Positions 1 to 7,966 of a stretch of 64,000 nucleotides of DNA are shown here, piece by piece. Source of the DNA: Deltaproteobacteria bacterium (GTDB lineage: Bacteria; Desulfobacterota; Desulfarculia; Adiutricales; Adiutricaceae); contig JAISMF010000010.1 in assembly GCA_031276865.1 (NCBI GenBank), positions 1 through 64,000 of the forward strand, in the 5' to 3' direction. Made by a program: the position numbers and the translations under genes. The stretch's first letter is position 1; each line of letters opens with the position of its first letter. The notes beneath the pieces were generated by a model. The model made no database searches. It was given only the letters and a program-made list of their open reading frames with translations, and was not told the origin of the DNA.

Positions 1-1165
1 GGGCGAGGGATCTCACCTGTTCCAGAGTCAGGCCGGTGAATTCGGCGATTTTCTCCAAGGACAAGCCTTCCGAAATGAGTTTGGAGGCGATCTCCTTGGA
101 ATTCTTCTCCGCGGCCTTCTTCGCCTTCTTCTTGGCCTTTTTGGCCTTCTTCTCGGCCTTCTCCGCGGCCTTCTTCGCGGCCTTGACATACTCCTCGGCC
201 TCTTCCAGTTCCTTCTTATATTCGAGTTCGAGCTCCCACATTTCGTTAGTTCGCGACACAACGTTGATGTTTTCCAGTTCGGGAGGCATGGGGACGGCTG
301 TGGATTTCATGATCAAATTCTCCTCCGTTGTCCTATCGGCCTGGTCTATATCGCCTAGATAAGGGCCGTAAAGCGACTTCATGGCCTTAAAATATTCCTC
401 TCTGAACGGGTTGTCAAGTATTTTGAGGGCCAGGGCCGCGCAATCGGAAAGGCGTTTCCGATCGAACCCTTTCGCCAGAGGCAGGAAAAGGAGGAGAAAC
501 AGACTCCAGACGCTCCGAGTTTTAAATCCTGGATCCTTATCGACTTTTTTCCGCAATTTCACAATCTCCTTTTCCGCGTCCAGCTCGTTTAGGCAAAGCA
601 CCCTGAAATTCAGGATGCCGAAGCTCCGAAAGAAGGCCGAATCCGGGAACTTCCGGGCCCCGGTGTAGATGAGCAAAAGGTAAGGCTCCAGCCGGTTTTT
701 CGAAACGAGAGGGTCGTTTTCCAACAACAAGGCTAGTAAACTCCTCAATAATTTCGTCATTTCTTCGTCACGTTTTATAAAGGACTCAAATTCAATGAGC
801 ACCCTTCCATCCTTGAGTGAGACGACGCAATCATTGGCAACTTCGAATATTGGCACGGCGCGGGTAGTCGGGTGTCTCCGAACGTACTCGAAGTTGGTGG
901 GCTTCGGCGAGACCACAAAATTATTATCCTTCAGTACCCGTAATTTACGAGAATTGGCGAACAGCTCCTTTAACCCATCCGAACTAATGAAGATTAATTC
1001 GAAAACTCGCTTTAAAACATGATCCTTAGATAGCCTGTTATGAGGTTCCTTTTGTTCGAGGGGGCTTTGGACGCCCGCGCTTCCACCGGTCGCGCCGTCA
1101 GCCGTTTCGGCGTTGTAGGCGTCAGCTTGGTTTCGTCCGTCTTCGCGGTTTTGATCGTCGGTCAT
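1..1165 (-). CDS. Rpn-family (PD-(D/E)XK) recombination-promoting nuclease / putative transposase, 3' end cut by window edge
   Basis: An uninterrupted minus-strand frame runs from ATG at 1165 to the left edge (388 codons, no stop). After an acidic low-complexity N-terminus (about residues 1-45), a region near residues 95-125 contains FEVANDCVVSLKDGRVLIEF, which resembles the D...D-x-G...E-x-E/Q core of PD-(D/E)XK nucleases. An Ala/Lys-rich linker follows (KKAAEKAEKKAKKAKKKAKK). The visible end, ISEGLSLEKIAEFTGLTLEQ, is the C-terminal signature of Rpn/PD-(D/E)XK transposase-like proteins. Family members are DNA endonucleases tied to recombination and, in enterobacteria, to anti-phage activity. 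The N-terminal half is divergent and the catalytic assignment is an inference; the C-terminal family signature is the firm part. An internal ribosome binding site and start lie at 308-326 (separate entry). The last residues and stop are outside the window. Confidence 0.7.
   Translation of the reverse strand, partial: MTDDQNREDGRNQADAYNAETADGATGGSAGVQSPLEQKEPHNRLSKDHVLKRVFELIFISSDGLKELFANSRKLRVLKDNNFVVSPKPTNFEYVRRHPTTRAVPIFEVANDCVVSLKDGRVLIEFESFIKRDEEMTKLLRSLLALLLENDPLVSKNRLEPYLLLIYTGARKFPDSAFFRSFGILNFRVLCLNELDAEKEIVKLRKKVDKDPGFKTRSVWSLFLLLFLPLAKGFDRKRLSDCAALALKILDNPFREEYFKAMKSLYGPYLGDIDQADRTTEENLIMKSTAVPMPPELENINVVSRTNEMWELELEYKKELEEAEEYVKAAKKAAEKAEKKAKKAKKKAKKAAEKNSKEIASKLISEGLSLEKIAEFTGLTLEQVRSLA
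308..326 (-). promoter_or_regulatory. Internal Shine-Dalgarno and ATG inside the rpn gene
   Basis: On the minus strand a strong GGAGGAG Shine-Dalgarno (from 326 down) is followed after about 9-10 nt by an in-frame ATG at 310-308. Translation from it would give only the C-terminal part: a short acidic helix, the Ala/Lys linker and the Rpn C-terminal domain. Internal initiation of exactly this kind makes the small antitoxin form of E. coli Rpn proteins. The motif is seen directly; its use is inferred. Confidence 0.5.
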
Positions 1166-1614
1166 GGAAATTTTTTTCAGCTCCGTTCCGGTTCAAAGGC
1201 GGATTGGAAGCCCCGCCTTAAGGCTGGAAATGGGCGGAGACTGGCCGCTGGCCATTTTCTCCGAATCAACTAAAGGAAAAAAAGGGGGTAAGCGTTCAGG
1301 TGTCATAGCCGCCCCCCCCTTCCGTTTTTTCATCAAAAGGAGGGCTGGAAGGGCTTTTTGGAGCCTGGATTGACCCCGGGACAATTGAATTTAGGTAAAC
1401 CTTAAAAAATCAGGTTTTAAAATTAAACGCTCATGGAAGGCCTGATCCCCTTCCGCCAGTGAGCGCGTGAAAGTTTTTCAGTAATTTCGGGGGCTTGGAA
1501 CCATCGAAAACACCCTCCCAAGAAAAAATTTGCATCCGTTCACCGAGGGCGTCCTGGGAACGTCTCGCCACTTTCGAACCTGAAGAGGAAAATGGCGAGG
1601 CCTATGTGGCCGCG
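1166..1614. other. Intergenic region upstream of rpn
   Basis: No convincing gene. It separates the edge Rpn gene from the Rpn relic and must hold the promoter of the former. Short open frames here have random composition and no recognisable motif. Confidence 0.5.
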
Positions 1615-1850
1615 TTAACTTCGCAAACTGTCGCGGAGGGCGAGAACCATCCGTTCCGACAATCCGCTGGACTTGACGATGGTGTCCGACGGCGGTTCCA
1701 AGGCCAACATATTCATGACGATCTCATGACGCCCTTCCTTCCGGCCTCTCTCCAGGCCGTCCTCCAAGCCTTCATCCCGGCTAAAGTTGCCTTATTATAT
1801 CTCCGCGCTTTTGACTATATATTTCGAACTTTCCCTTCTACTCGGGATTG
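1615..1850 (-). pseudogene. Rpn-family nuclease C-terminal relic
   Basis: A minus-strand frame ending with TAA at 1617-1615 encodes a typical Rpn C-terminus: GLEDGLERGRKEGRHEIV, then a helix-turn-helix-like block (SGLSERMVLALRDSLRS). Immediately upstream the frame is closed by two TAA codons. Shifting frame recovers KFEIYSQKRGDII, resembling the helix that precedes the repeats in this family, so the gene appears frameshifted near 1790-1800. No nuclease core remains. With the edge gene this makes two Rpn-type copies within 2 kb. Family assignment rests on the characteristic EG/GR repeat helix and C-terminal motif. The upstream boundary is approximate. Confidence 0.55.
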
Positions 1851-1871
1851 ATCTTATCGTTTTCAAGACCC

Positions 1872-1967
1872 GATATTACTCCGGCGGATAAAAGTAAGAA
1901 CATTGTCGGTCAATCTAACAGTCGTTACGCTTGGCGATTTTTAATATTTAACCGCCGGAGTAATATC
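1872..1967. repeat. 96-bp palindromic element, copy A
   Basis: The ends form an inverted repeat: GATATTACTCCGGCGG on the left and the exact complement CCGCCGGAGTAATATC on the right, extended by imperfect TAAA/TTTA pairing. Copy B at 51533-51628 has the same length and the same end sequences (about 28 of 30 left-end bases and most right-end bases identical) but an unrelated centre. This fits a miniature transposable element or a REP-like structured repeat. No target duplication was confirmed. Confidence 0.6.
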
Positions 1968-3310
1968 GTTATGGCGAAGTCGCAAAAGTCGAACATATCC
2001 TTTTCTGGAATATTGTTGGTTCTTAGTATCATCGCGTAACCCTAGATGTTTTACCGCGCCGCGTGTTTCCCCTCAATCGACGCCAACGCGCCAACGTAAG
2101 TCTAAGTCTTGGAATTATCAGGCGCGCTGGCTTCTATTTTTTTATTTTGAGCGGCTATTCTCATTCACGATACGGTTAGACGACCGTGTTGCCGAATCAC
2201 GGTTTTCGCCAATAACTCCTTGAATTTATCCAGGAATTTATCTCTGTTTGATATAATTACGGCGGTTAAACATTAGAAACGAACAAGAACTGGAAGCGTG
2301 CTCCGACAGCTATTATAGCTATTGTTAGGCTGGGTTCTAAGAAGCTATCGGAATAATCGGCTCCGGAAAAAAAGGTTTATGGAAAACGGAAGGATTTCGA
2401 AAAACGACAGCGGGACGCTCCCGTCACGGTTGAATGCTCAAGATGACAAGAGAGTAGCCGAACGTAAAACGCATGTCAAGCTTTTTTCGCGTTATCCCTC
2501 GCCGGCGGGGATGACGTGGTTTTAATATTTTTAGATTAGTTTAATTTTCGGTCGTCCGTCGCGTTTTATTTTTAAAAGGTTTAATTTTTTTCACGTTTAA
2601 TCATTTTTTTCGAAAAAAAATAATTTCAGTCTCTTCAAAAATAATTTTACCGCTGGGGTTTGGGCGCATATTTCGCGTACGCCCGCCGGATTGTTTGAAT
2701 TAATTCTCTTTTATTACTTTTTTCCATCTCCATTTTCATGAACCGCTCCGGACCGCTCCGGGAAAACATTTTGGGCGTGAGCTTGTCGCCTTGAAACGGC
2801 ATAAATCCGTTCATGTTACGGAGCCGCTGAAAAAAGGAGGGGATCCGTCGCGCGGCGTAGGCCGTGTCAAGTCCGGCTCGGGCGGTTTTTTCCCCCGCCC
2901 GCCTTCCCGGTCGATTGGAGCTTCCCCGACCCGCCCCCCGAAGCGGGCTCCGGCCGTGGCGGCGGCGTCGAAGGCGTCCTTTTCGCCGAAATTTCCCCGT
3001 GGAGGAAAAGATGTTCCAACCGCGCCATGCGCTTTTTATAATTTTTGTATATTTTATTGAAATTTAACTATATATAGGTTAAAAATATTCTACCCATCGC
3101 CGCAAAGCCGTGAGTCCGGCCGGCCGGCCCCCGGACGCCTCCGCCGCGCGGGCGCCGATGGCGCGGCGCGCGGGACCTCGCCCGGACTTATGACGGCGAT
3201 TTCCGCGTCCCGGGGCCGGCCGTCAAGCGCGCGGTCGGTTAAGCGGGATTCACGGGCCTCGACTCCTTTTGCGGGTCTCCGGCCGCCGGAAACCCGGAAC
3301 CCGACGCCTC
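1968..3310. other. Gene-poor intergenic region
   Basis: About 1.3 kb with mixed composition. AT-rich stretches (2530-2660 and 3030-3095) alternate with a GC-rich block (2860-3010). I see no frame with recognisable protein motifs on either strand and no RNA gene. It may contain further eroded accessory genes. Confidence 0.4.
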
Positions 3311-4507
3311 TTACCGGTCGGAGGGCGAAGGGTTTCCGGAAACGCCCTCTTTCGAGGCCGCGGCGGGCTCCTGGCGGTCGTCGGTCGGCCGGGAGGAACG
3401 CGGGAGGGACGCCTGAGCGGGCGCCGGCACCAGGCGGATGAACTGGAGCTCGCTCTCCGTTCCCAGGCGCGCGACCGGCCCGAAGGTGCCCACTCCCTGG
3501 GAGACCAAAAGCTTCACGCCGCCCGCGTCGTAGCGGCCTTTCACGTAGGGGAAGTTTAGCCGGATCAGGAGATTTCCCGGAAACACCTGGCCCCCGTGGG
3601 TGTGGCCCGCGAGCATGACCTCGAATCCCTCACGGTCGGCGTACTTTAGACCGACCGGGCTGTGATGGACCAGGAGGTCCGGAAGCGCCGGGTCCCGGGC
3701 GATTTTCGGGAGCTCCCGGTCCATGCCCAGGTCGTTCACCCGGTGGCCCTGGTTGGTTTCCCTGTCAGCGTTCATGTAGGCGAGGCCCACCAGGTTCAGG
3801 CCGCTCTCCTCCGCCCTTTCGGACGAAAGGACCTTTATCCCCGCGTTCTCGACCATTTCCAGAACCTTCGGGGTGTTCACGTAGTACTCGTGGTTTCCCG
3901 TGGTGAAGTACTGCCTGGCCTTCACTTTTTTGAACTTGTCGAAGATTTCGGGCGAAAGGGCCTGGTTTCCGTCCACCAGATCCCCGTTGTAGAGGACGAA
4001 GTCGGGAGCGAGGGAGTTTATCGCGGAAAGAACCTTGTCCAGGTAGGCGGCTCCCCGAGCCGGCCCCAGATGGACGTCCGGAGCGTGCACCAGGGTGACG
4101 GGGGCGGCGAGCCCGGGAACCTCGATTTCCCAGCGGGTGACGGCGAAGTCCCGGGCCTTCAGGTGGCCGTAGACCACGAGGCCCGCCGCCAGGGCGAGGG
4201 CCGCCACGGCGCAGGCCTTCCGGGGGATCCGTTTCGGCGCCAGCAGGCCTATTAGGTCGAAGGCCGCCGTCAGGAGGAACAAGTACACCCAGAACATGAA
4301 CAAAAGCCCCAGCGCCACGAAGAGGATGGCGTACAGGCGGCCTTCCCGGGCGTAGGCCCCGGTCATGACGAGGGCCAGGTAGCCGAGGGTCCACGCCAGC
4401 GCCAGAAGGGAGAGGGGCCACCAGCGCCAGGCTCCCAGCCAGAAGAAGATTCGGGAGGTGTAGAAGAAAGAGAAGGCCAGGACGGCCAGCACGGCTAGTA
4501 TCATCAT
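3311..4507 (-). CDS. Membrane-anchored metallophosphoesterase (YkuE/YaeI-like)
   Basis: A 398-residue calcineurin-like phosphoesterase. The N-terminal 115 residues hold about four hydrophobic membrane segments (roughly 3-22, 30-50, 58-88, 97-115), which place the catalytic domain at the membrane surface. The metal-binding motifs follow in order: D144-V-H146, GDLVDG (175-180), GNHEYY (204-209), HHSP (281-284) and GHTHGGQ (301-307). All residues expected for the di-metal site are present. The layout matches the YkuE/YaeI group, whose characterised members act on envelope lipids such as UDP-diacylglucosamine; the substrate here is not determinable from sequence. A Pro/Ser-rich tail of about 40 residues after 360 looks disordered. 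Two adjacent ATGs (4507 and 4504) follow a GGAAGG-type ribosome binding site. The gene stands alone. Confidence 0.88.
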   Translation of the reverse strand: MMILAVLAVLAFSFFYTSRIFFWLGAWRWWPLSLLALAWTLGYLALVMTGAYAREGRLYAILFVALGLLFMFWVYLFLLTAAFDLIGLLAPKRIPRKACAVAALALAAGLVVYGHLKARDFAVTRWEIEVPGLAAPVTLVHAPDVHLGPARGAAYLDKVLSAINSLAPDFVLYNGDLVDGNQALSPEIFDKFKKVKARQYFTTGNHEYYVNTPKVLEMVENAGIKVLSSERAEESGLNLVGLAYMNADRETNQGHRVNDLGMDRELPKIARDPALPDLLVHHSPVGLKYADREGFEVMLAGHTHGGQVFPGNLLIRLNFPYVKGRYDAGGVKLLVSQGVGTFGPVARLGTESELQFIRLVPAPAQASLPRSSRPTDDRQEPAAASKEGVSGNPSPSDR

Positions 4508-5702
4508 GGCGAATTATTCCTTCCTTCGTCCCCTGGATCCTCAGAGGGAGGCGACCCTGGCGGAGGGCGCCGGGGGGAGGGACCCGGAGAAAGAACGGGG
4601 AGGGCGAAAGGGTGAAAGGGTGAAAGGGGAGGCGGGGTGTTTAAAGCCGGATTCGGCCTTCGGGGATTTTCCGGAGGCGGCGGGGGGGATGAGCGCCATC
4701 GGGCGGGACGGATGAAAATGACGCTCCATCCGCTTTCCGGGATGGGAGGCGGAGCCCTTCGGCCGTCCGGCCCACCGTGAATCGTATACGACCATGATTC
4801 CCGTGTCAAACAGCCGGGCAAAATCATCCCAAGCGAGAAAGGTCGAGCGTATCTTCTAGCGAATAATCAACCCTAGGAGACGGACGGCGGGAGGAACCCG
4901 ACTTGTCTTTCACCCGCGGGAGCGTCCCGCGGGGAAAGTCTTTCCGGCCGGCGGATTTTTTCATGGATTAACCCGGGGGGCGTCGAAACGAGGTTTCGCA
5001 TGGCGATCCCTGGCGTCTTATAACATCGGAGCGAAAAGCGAACGGAAAGGCGGGGCCGGGAAAGCTTAAGGACGGTCTCCGTCCGTAAAAGACTTTGATT
5101 ATTTTTACCAGTTGAATGGAAACAAGGCCGCCGGAAGATGAATTTTAAACCTCATGGAACTTATAGTCTCTTCCGGTAACGGATATTTTCGAGTTCGGAT
5201 GCTTGCGGGAGTCGTGATTATACGCGGGGCTGTTTTTCCATCCATATTATAGCTCAGGAAAACGTGTGACAAGGAATGTCGTTTGAGGCGTACAGCTTCA
5301 TCGGGTTGTAATTTACATGATCTTTAAAATTTTACGTGAAACTTATATAGTCGGCCGATAAATTTTTATAGATCTTGAAACTAGAGTTCCGTAGCTCGAC
5401 TATGCGGATAATTTATTCTTCGAGTTAGCTGATGATTTCTTCAGCATTATGGGCCGTGACTGATCTGGCAGTTGTGAACAACATGAGGCATGCTAGGATG
5501 AAAAGAGCGGAAATTTATTTCCAGGCGGGAAAGGACCGTCCTTTACGCATGGGCGTTGTCTGTTTCAGCGTTTTCAGGGAAAAACTTTTTTCGAGTCATT
5601 TGTCCACACGCGGACGGCTGGGACATTAACGATGTTATAACGCGCCCGGAGGCGTTGATACGATGGCCGGAGGCGGAGCGGATGTTTTTTAAAGCCGGCC
5701 GT
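4508..5702. other. Intergenic region without recognised genes
   Basis: The part next to the phosphoesterase is GC-rich with a short tandem GGGTGAAA motif near 4608-4625. From about 5090 it becomes AT-richer. The stretch 5540-5700 is GC-rich again and reads in frame into the truncated IS630 transposase, so it probably marks the junction where that element lost its end. Confidence 0.4.
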
Positions 5703-6668
5703 ACGAAAATTGCAATATCCAGTGTTTCAAAATATAGATTTGCAAAATATCTATCTTTTAATACTCGCCAAATTTGTTCAGCATGGTTTAATTCAGGGCT
5801 ATACGGCGGAAGTTTGATTATTGAAATATTTCTAGGAACATGCAAATCTTTTGATGTATGAGATGATGCTCCATCACATACCAAAATTATACATTTATTA
5901 AAAAAATTTTACTTAAATCTTTAAGGTAGTAATTCATATTATCTGTATTCATTTTTTCGAAAAACATATAGTGCAGATCGCCGGTGTTAGTGCTGGCGGA
6001 AGCATAAATATATCTAAATTCTCTAATTATAGCTTTATTAACTGTTGGTCTCATCGGCAATGGAGTCCAACAAGTTCTAGGTGATAACATCCTTCCATAA
6101 CGAGCTTAATCTTGGAACATTAACATGATTTCTTGATGTTTCTTCTTTCCATGTGTAGCTTCCTCCTCGAGATTCGGGAATTTTTTTTAAAATCATTTTG
6201 AATATTTTCATCACTTTTTGGATGACGAGTATCTGGCTCCACTAATCTCCAATTGTTACGTGCTAAAAGAGCTGATACGGTTGAATACGGTACATCAAAA
6301 CCGAGCTTTTTGGCTAAAGCATCTCGGATAGGTATTAAACTTGTTATTTCACCATTTTCAGCTGATTTTAAAAATTGAGATAGAAATTTTTCCTCATCTT
6401 CCTTAGTCATGAGAAAATTTCTTCTGCCACCCCAAGTATTTTTTATTTGATCGGGATTTTCTATTCTTGAAATAAAATCATCACGATATTTAAACAATGT
6501 TCTAGGTGATATGTTAAGGACATTTGATATTTCAGCATTCTTCAAGTTAGTTTTTGCAGCAAAAGCAATACAAATAGCTTTCCCTAGATCTGAACCTGGT
6601 AATTGCTGTTTAATAATTGTATCGGCAAGTTTAACAGCACCTTTGGGAATATTTTTAATCCTAGTCAT
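5703..6668 (-). pseudogene. IS630-family transposase, broken by two frameshifts and a nonsense codon
   Basis: Three minus-strand pieces line up as one IS630/Tc1-type transposase. Piece 1 starts at ATG 6668 (MTRIKNIPKGAVKLADTI) and carries the helix-turn-helix region and a winged-helix block. It loses frame in a run of eight A near 6181-6190. In the corrected frame the first catalytic motif reads MLMFQD followed by a TAA where a glutamate normally follows (near 6098), then ARYGRMLSPRTCWTPLPMRP. A second frameshift lies in an A/T run near 5900. The last piece has VCDGASSHTS and LPPYSPELNHAEQIW, the second and third DDE motifs. The remnant is AT-rich unlike its surroundings, and homology stops near 5700, so the C-terminus is lost. 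It should be inactive. Confidence 0.8.
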
Positions 6669-6852
6669 TTTATCACATCCTAAAATTATGATTGAATATA
6701 TTAATTCAATCAATATACTTTTTATTATACAACAATTTAATTTTATATGAAATACACTATATTCAGTTAATAAAAATATTTTTAATACCATCGATTGGAG
6801 TGTTACGTTGATGTAATAGACTGGGATGATTAGGATGGTGTGATTGACTGGC

Positions 6853-6924
6853 GCGATTGCCGGTGCGATTGCCGGTGCGGTTGTCTGCGCGATCGGCTGC
6901 GCGATTGTCTGCGCGATCGGCTGC
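6853..6924 (+). repeat. 12-bp tandem repeat, six units
   Basis: Six perfectly phased 12-bp units follow the pattern GCGATTGCCGGT / GCGATCGGCTGC / GCGATTGTCTGC. The frame has no start, so it is probably non-coding. It lies just beyond the IS630 remnant in otherwise AT-rich DNA. Confidence 0.75.
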
Positions 6925-7099
6925 GATAAAAATACCTATTTAAATTTCATTTACATTATTGCATTTTTTTCTTAATATATTAGTATTGTTTAGAGTATAT
7001 CGTTGATAATTCCTTCTAAATAAGGAATATCATAACTGAACGTTTGAAATGTAATTGGAATTATCCTCGGCATATTCAGGGATAAGTAAACATGTTGTG

Positions 7100-7244
7100 G
7101 GCCGGTTTCGCCATTGGTTGGAAAGGAAGCACAAGTGGAAAACCAAGAAATATAAACAGTACACGGACCAATGACTTGTACGAGATGTATGGGCTGGTGG
7201 ACATTTTTAACCTTGAACCCAAGTGCTCGAGAACGAAATCGTGA
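7100..7244 (+). pseudogene. Group II intron reverse transcriptase, C-terminal relic
   Basis: The plus strand reads [18 protein letters not shown] and then, after one frameshift near 7170, DLYEMYGLVDIF before TGA at 7242-7244. The RxWLxRKHK and LYExxGL blocks in this order and spacing are characteristic of the extreme C-terminus (X/maturase to D/En region) of group II intron-encoded proteins. Nothing upstream resembles a reverse-transcriptase core, so only the last 50 or so codons survive. Identification rests on these two short motifs. Confidence 0.5.
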
Positions 7245-7266
7245 AGCGACAGCCAGAAAGCCTCGT

Positions 7267-7298
7267 GCGGGATTATGGGAAGATTCCCATAATCCCGC
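7267..7298. repeat. 14-bp perfect inverted repeat at the edge of the 7.3-kb element
   Basis: GCGGGATTATGGGA is followed after a 4-nt loop by its exact complement TCCCATAATCCCGC. The right arm runs into the left terminal repeat of the adjacent element. It may be part of a target or end structure, or a terminator relic of the intron. Confidence 0.6.
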
Positions 7299-7626
7299 TT
7301 ATGTCTAGTAAAATATTATGTCCAGTCTCGCCAAAAAACGGGATAAATCCAGGAGATCAAGCGAAATAACTGGACATAATATAATTAGTTGTCTACCCAT
7401 GATGAGATGAGAACTATCGCGGTCTCTAAAGGGTTGTACGAACCCATAGTGATTAAATCCTATATTTAACTACTTGTCCACTATCTGAGTTGACCATTTC
7501 GCCTTATTCATGTAATAACTTGGTGGATAATCGCAATATTATGTCCAGTGTTTTGACTGATTTTCACGTATTTTAAAGGGCTTATTCACGAAACTGGACA
7601 TAATATTTTACTGGACATAAGCGGGA
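7293..7626. mobile_element. 334-bp non-autonomous element with 34-bp terminal inverted repeats (IS21-like ends)
   Basis: The left end (7293-7326) and right end (7593-7626) are inverted copies of 34 bp with one mismatch. Each end contains two direct copies of TTATGTC(C/T)AGT spaced 17 bp apart, and a further ACTGGACATAAT lies near 7370. Multiple short repeats at each terminus are a feature of IS21-family ends, where the transposase binds. The interior has no coding capacity. It is best read as a miniature or internally deleted element; the family assignment is an inference. Confidence 0.6.
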
Positions 7627-7907
7627 AATCCGCTCGCGGGGTTTGGGGTGGAGGGGACTGGAAACAGGGCGGAGTCAGGTGACGAAACCACTGCGCAAGT
7701 CCTCTATCCTACTAAGCGGGCGAGGCGGACGCGTTTTTGAAAGGGGGGCGTGGATAAGAGGGAAATACGCTCGCGGCGTGAAAAGGAAAGGTCCGGGCCA
7801 GGCGTTTGAATTTTTTTAAACCCGCCCCCGGCGGATGCGTTTATGGCCTTTTCCCGCCGTCTCCGCTTTCTAAGGACGGATGAGCCTTCTCGACCCCGCG
7901 AAAGAAA

Positions 7908-7936
7908 CCCGGAGGGGCGGGAAGCGCCCCTCCGGG
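7908..7936 (-). terminator. Hairpin downstream of katA
   Basis: A 12-bp GC-rich stem (CCCGGAGGGGCG with its complement, 5-nt loop) lies 30 nt beyond the catalase stop. On the minus strand it is followed by TTTCTTT, so it fits an intrinsic terminator for katA. Confidence 0.75.
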
Positions 7937-7966
7937 TCTTTAGAGCTTTTTTTCCGGATCTTTTCG

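Noticed and set aside
6841-7626. Possible CRISPR array from the phased repeats
   Set aside because: The units are contiguous 12-bp repeats or transposon ends without spacers. No cas gene is present.
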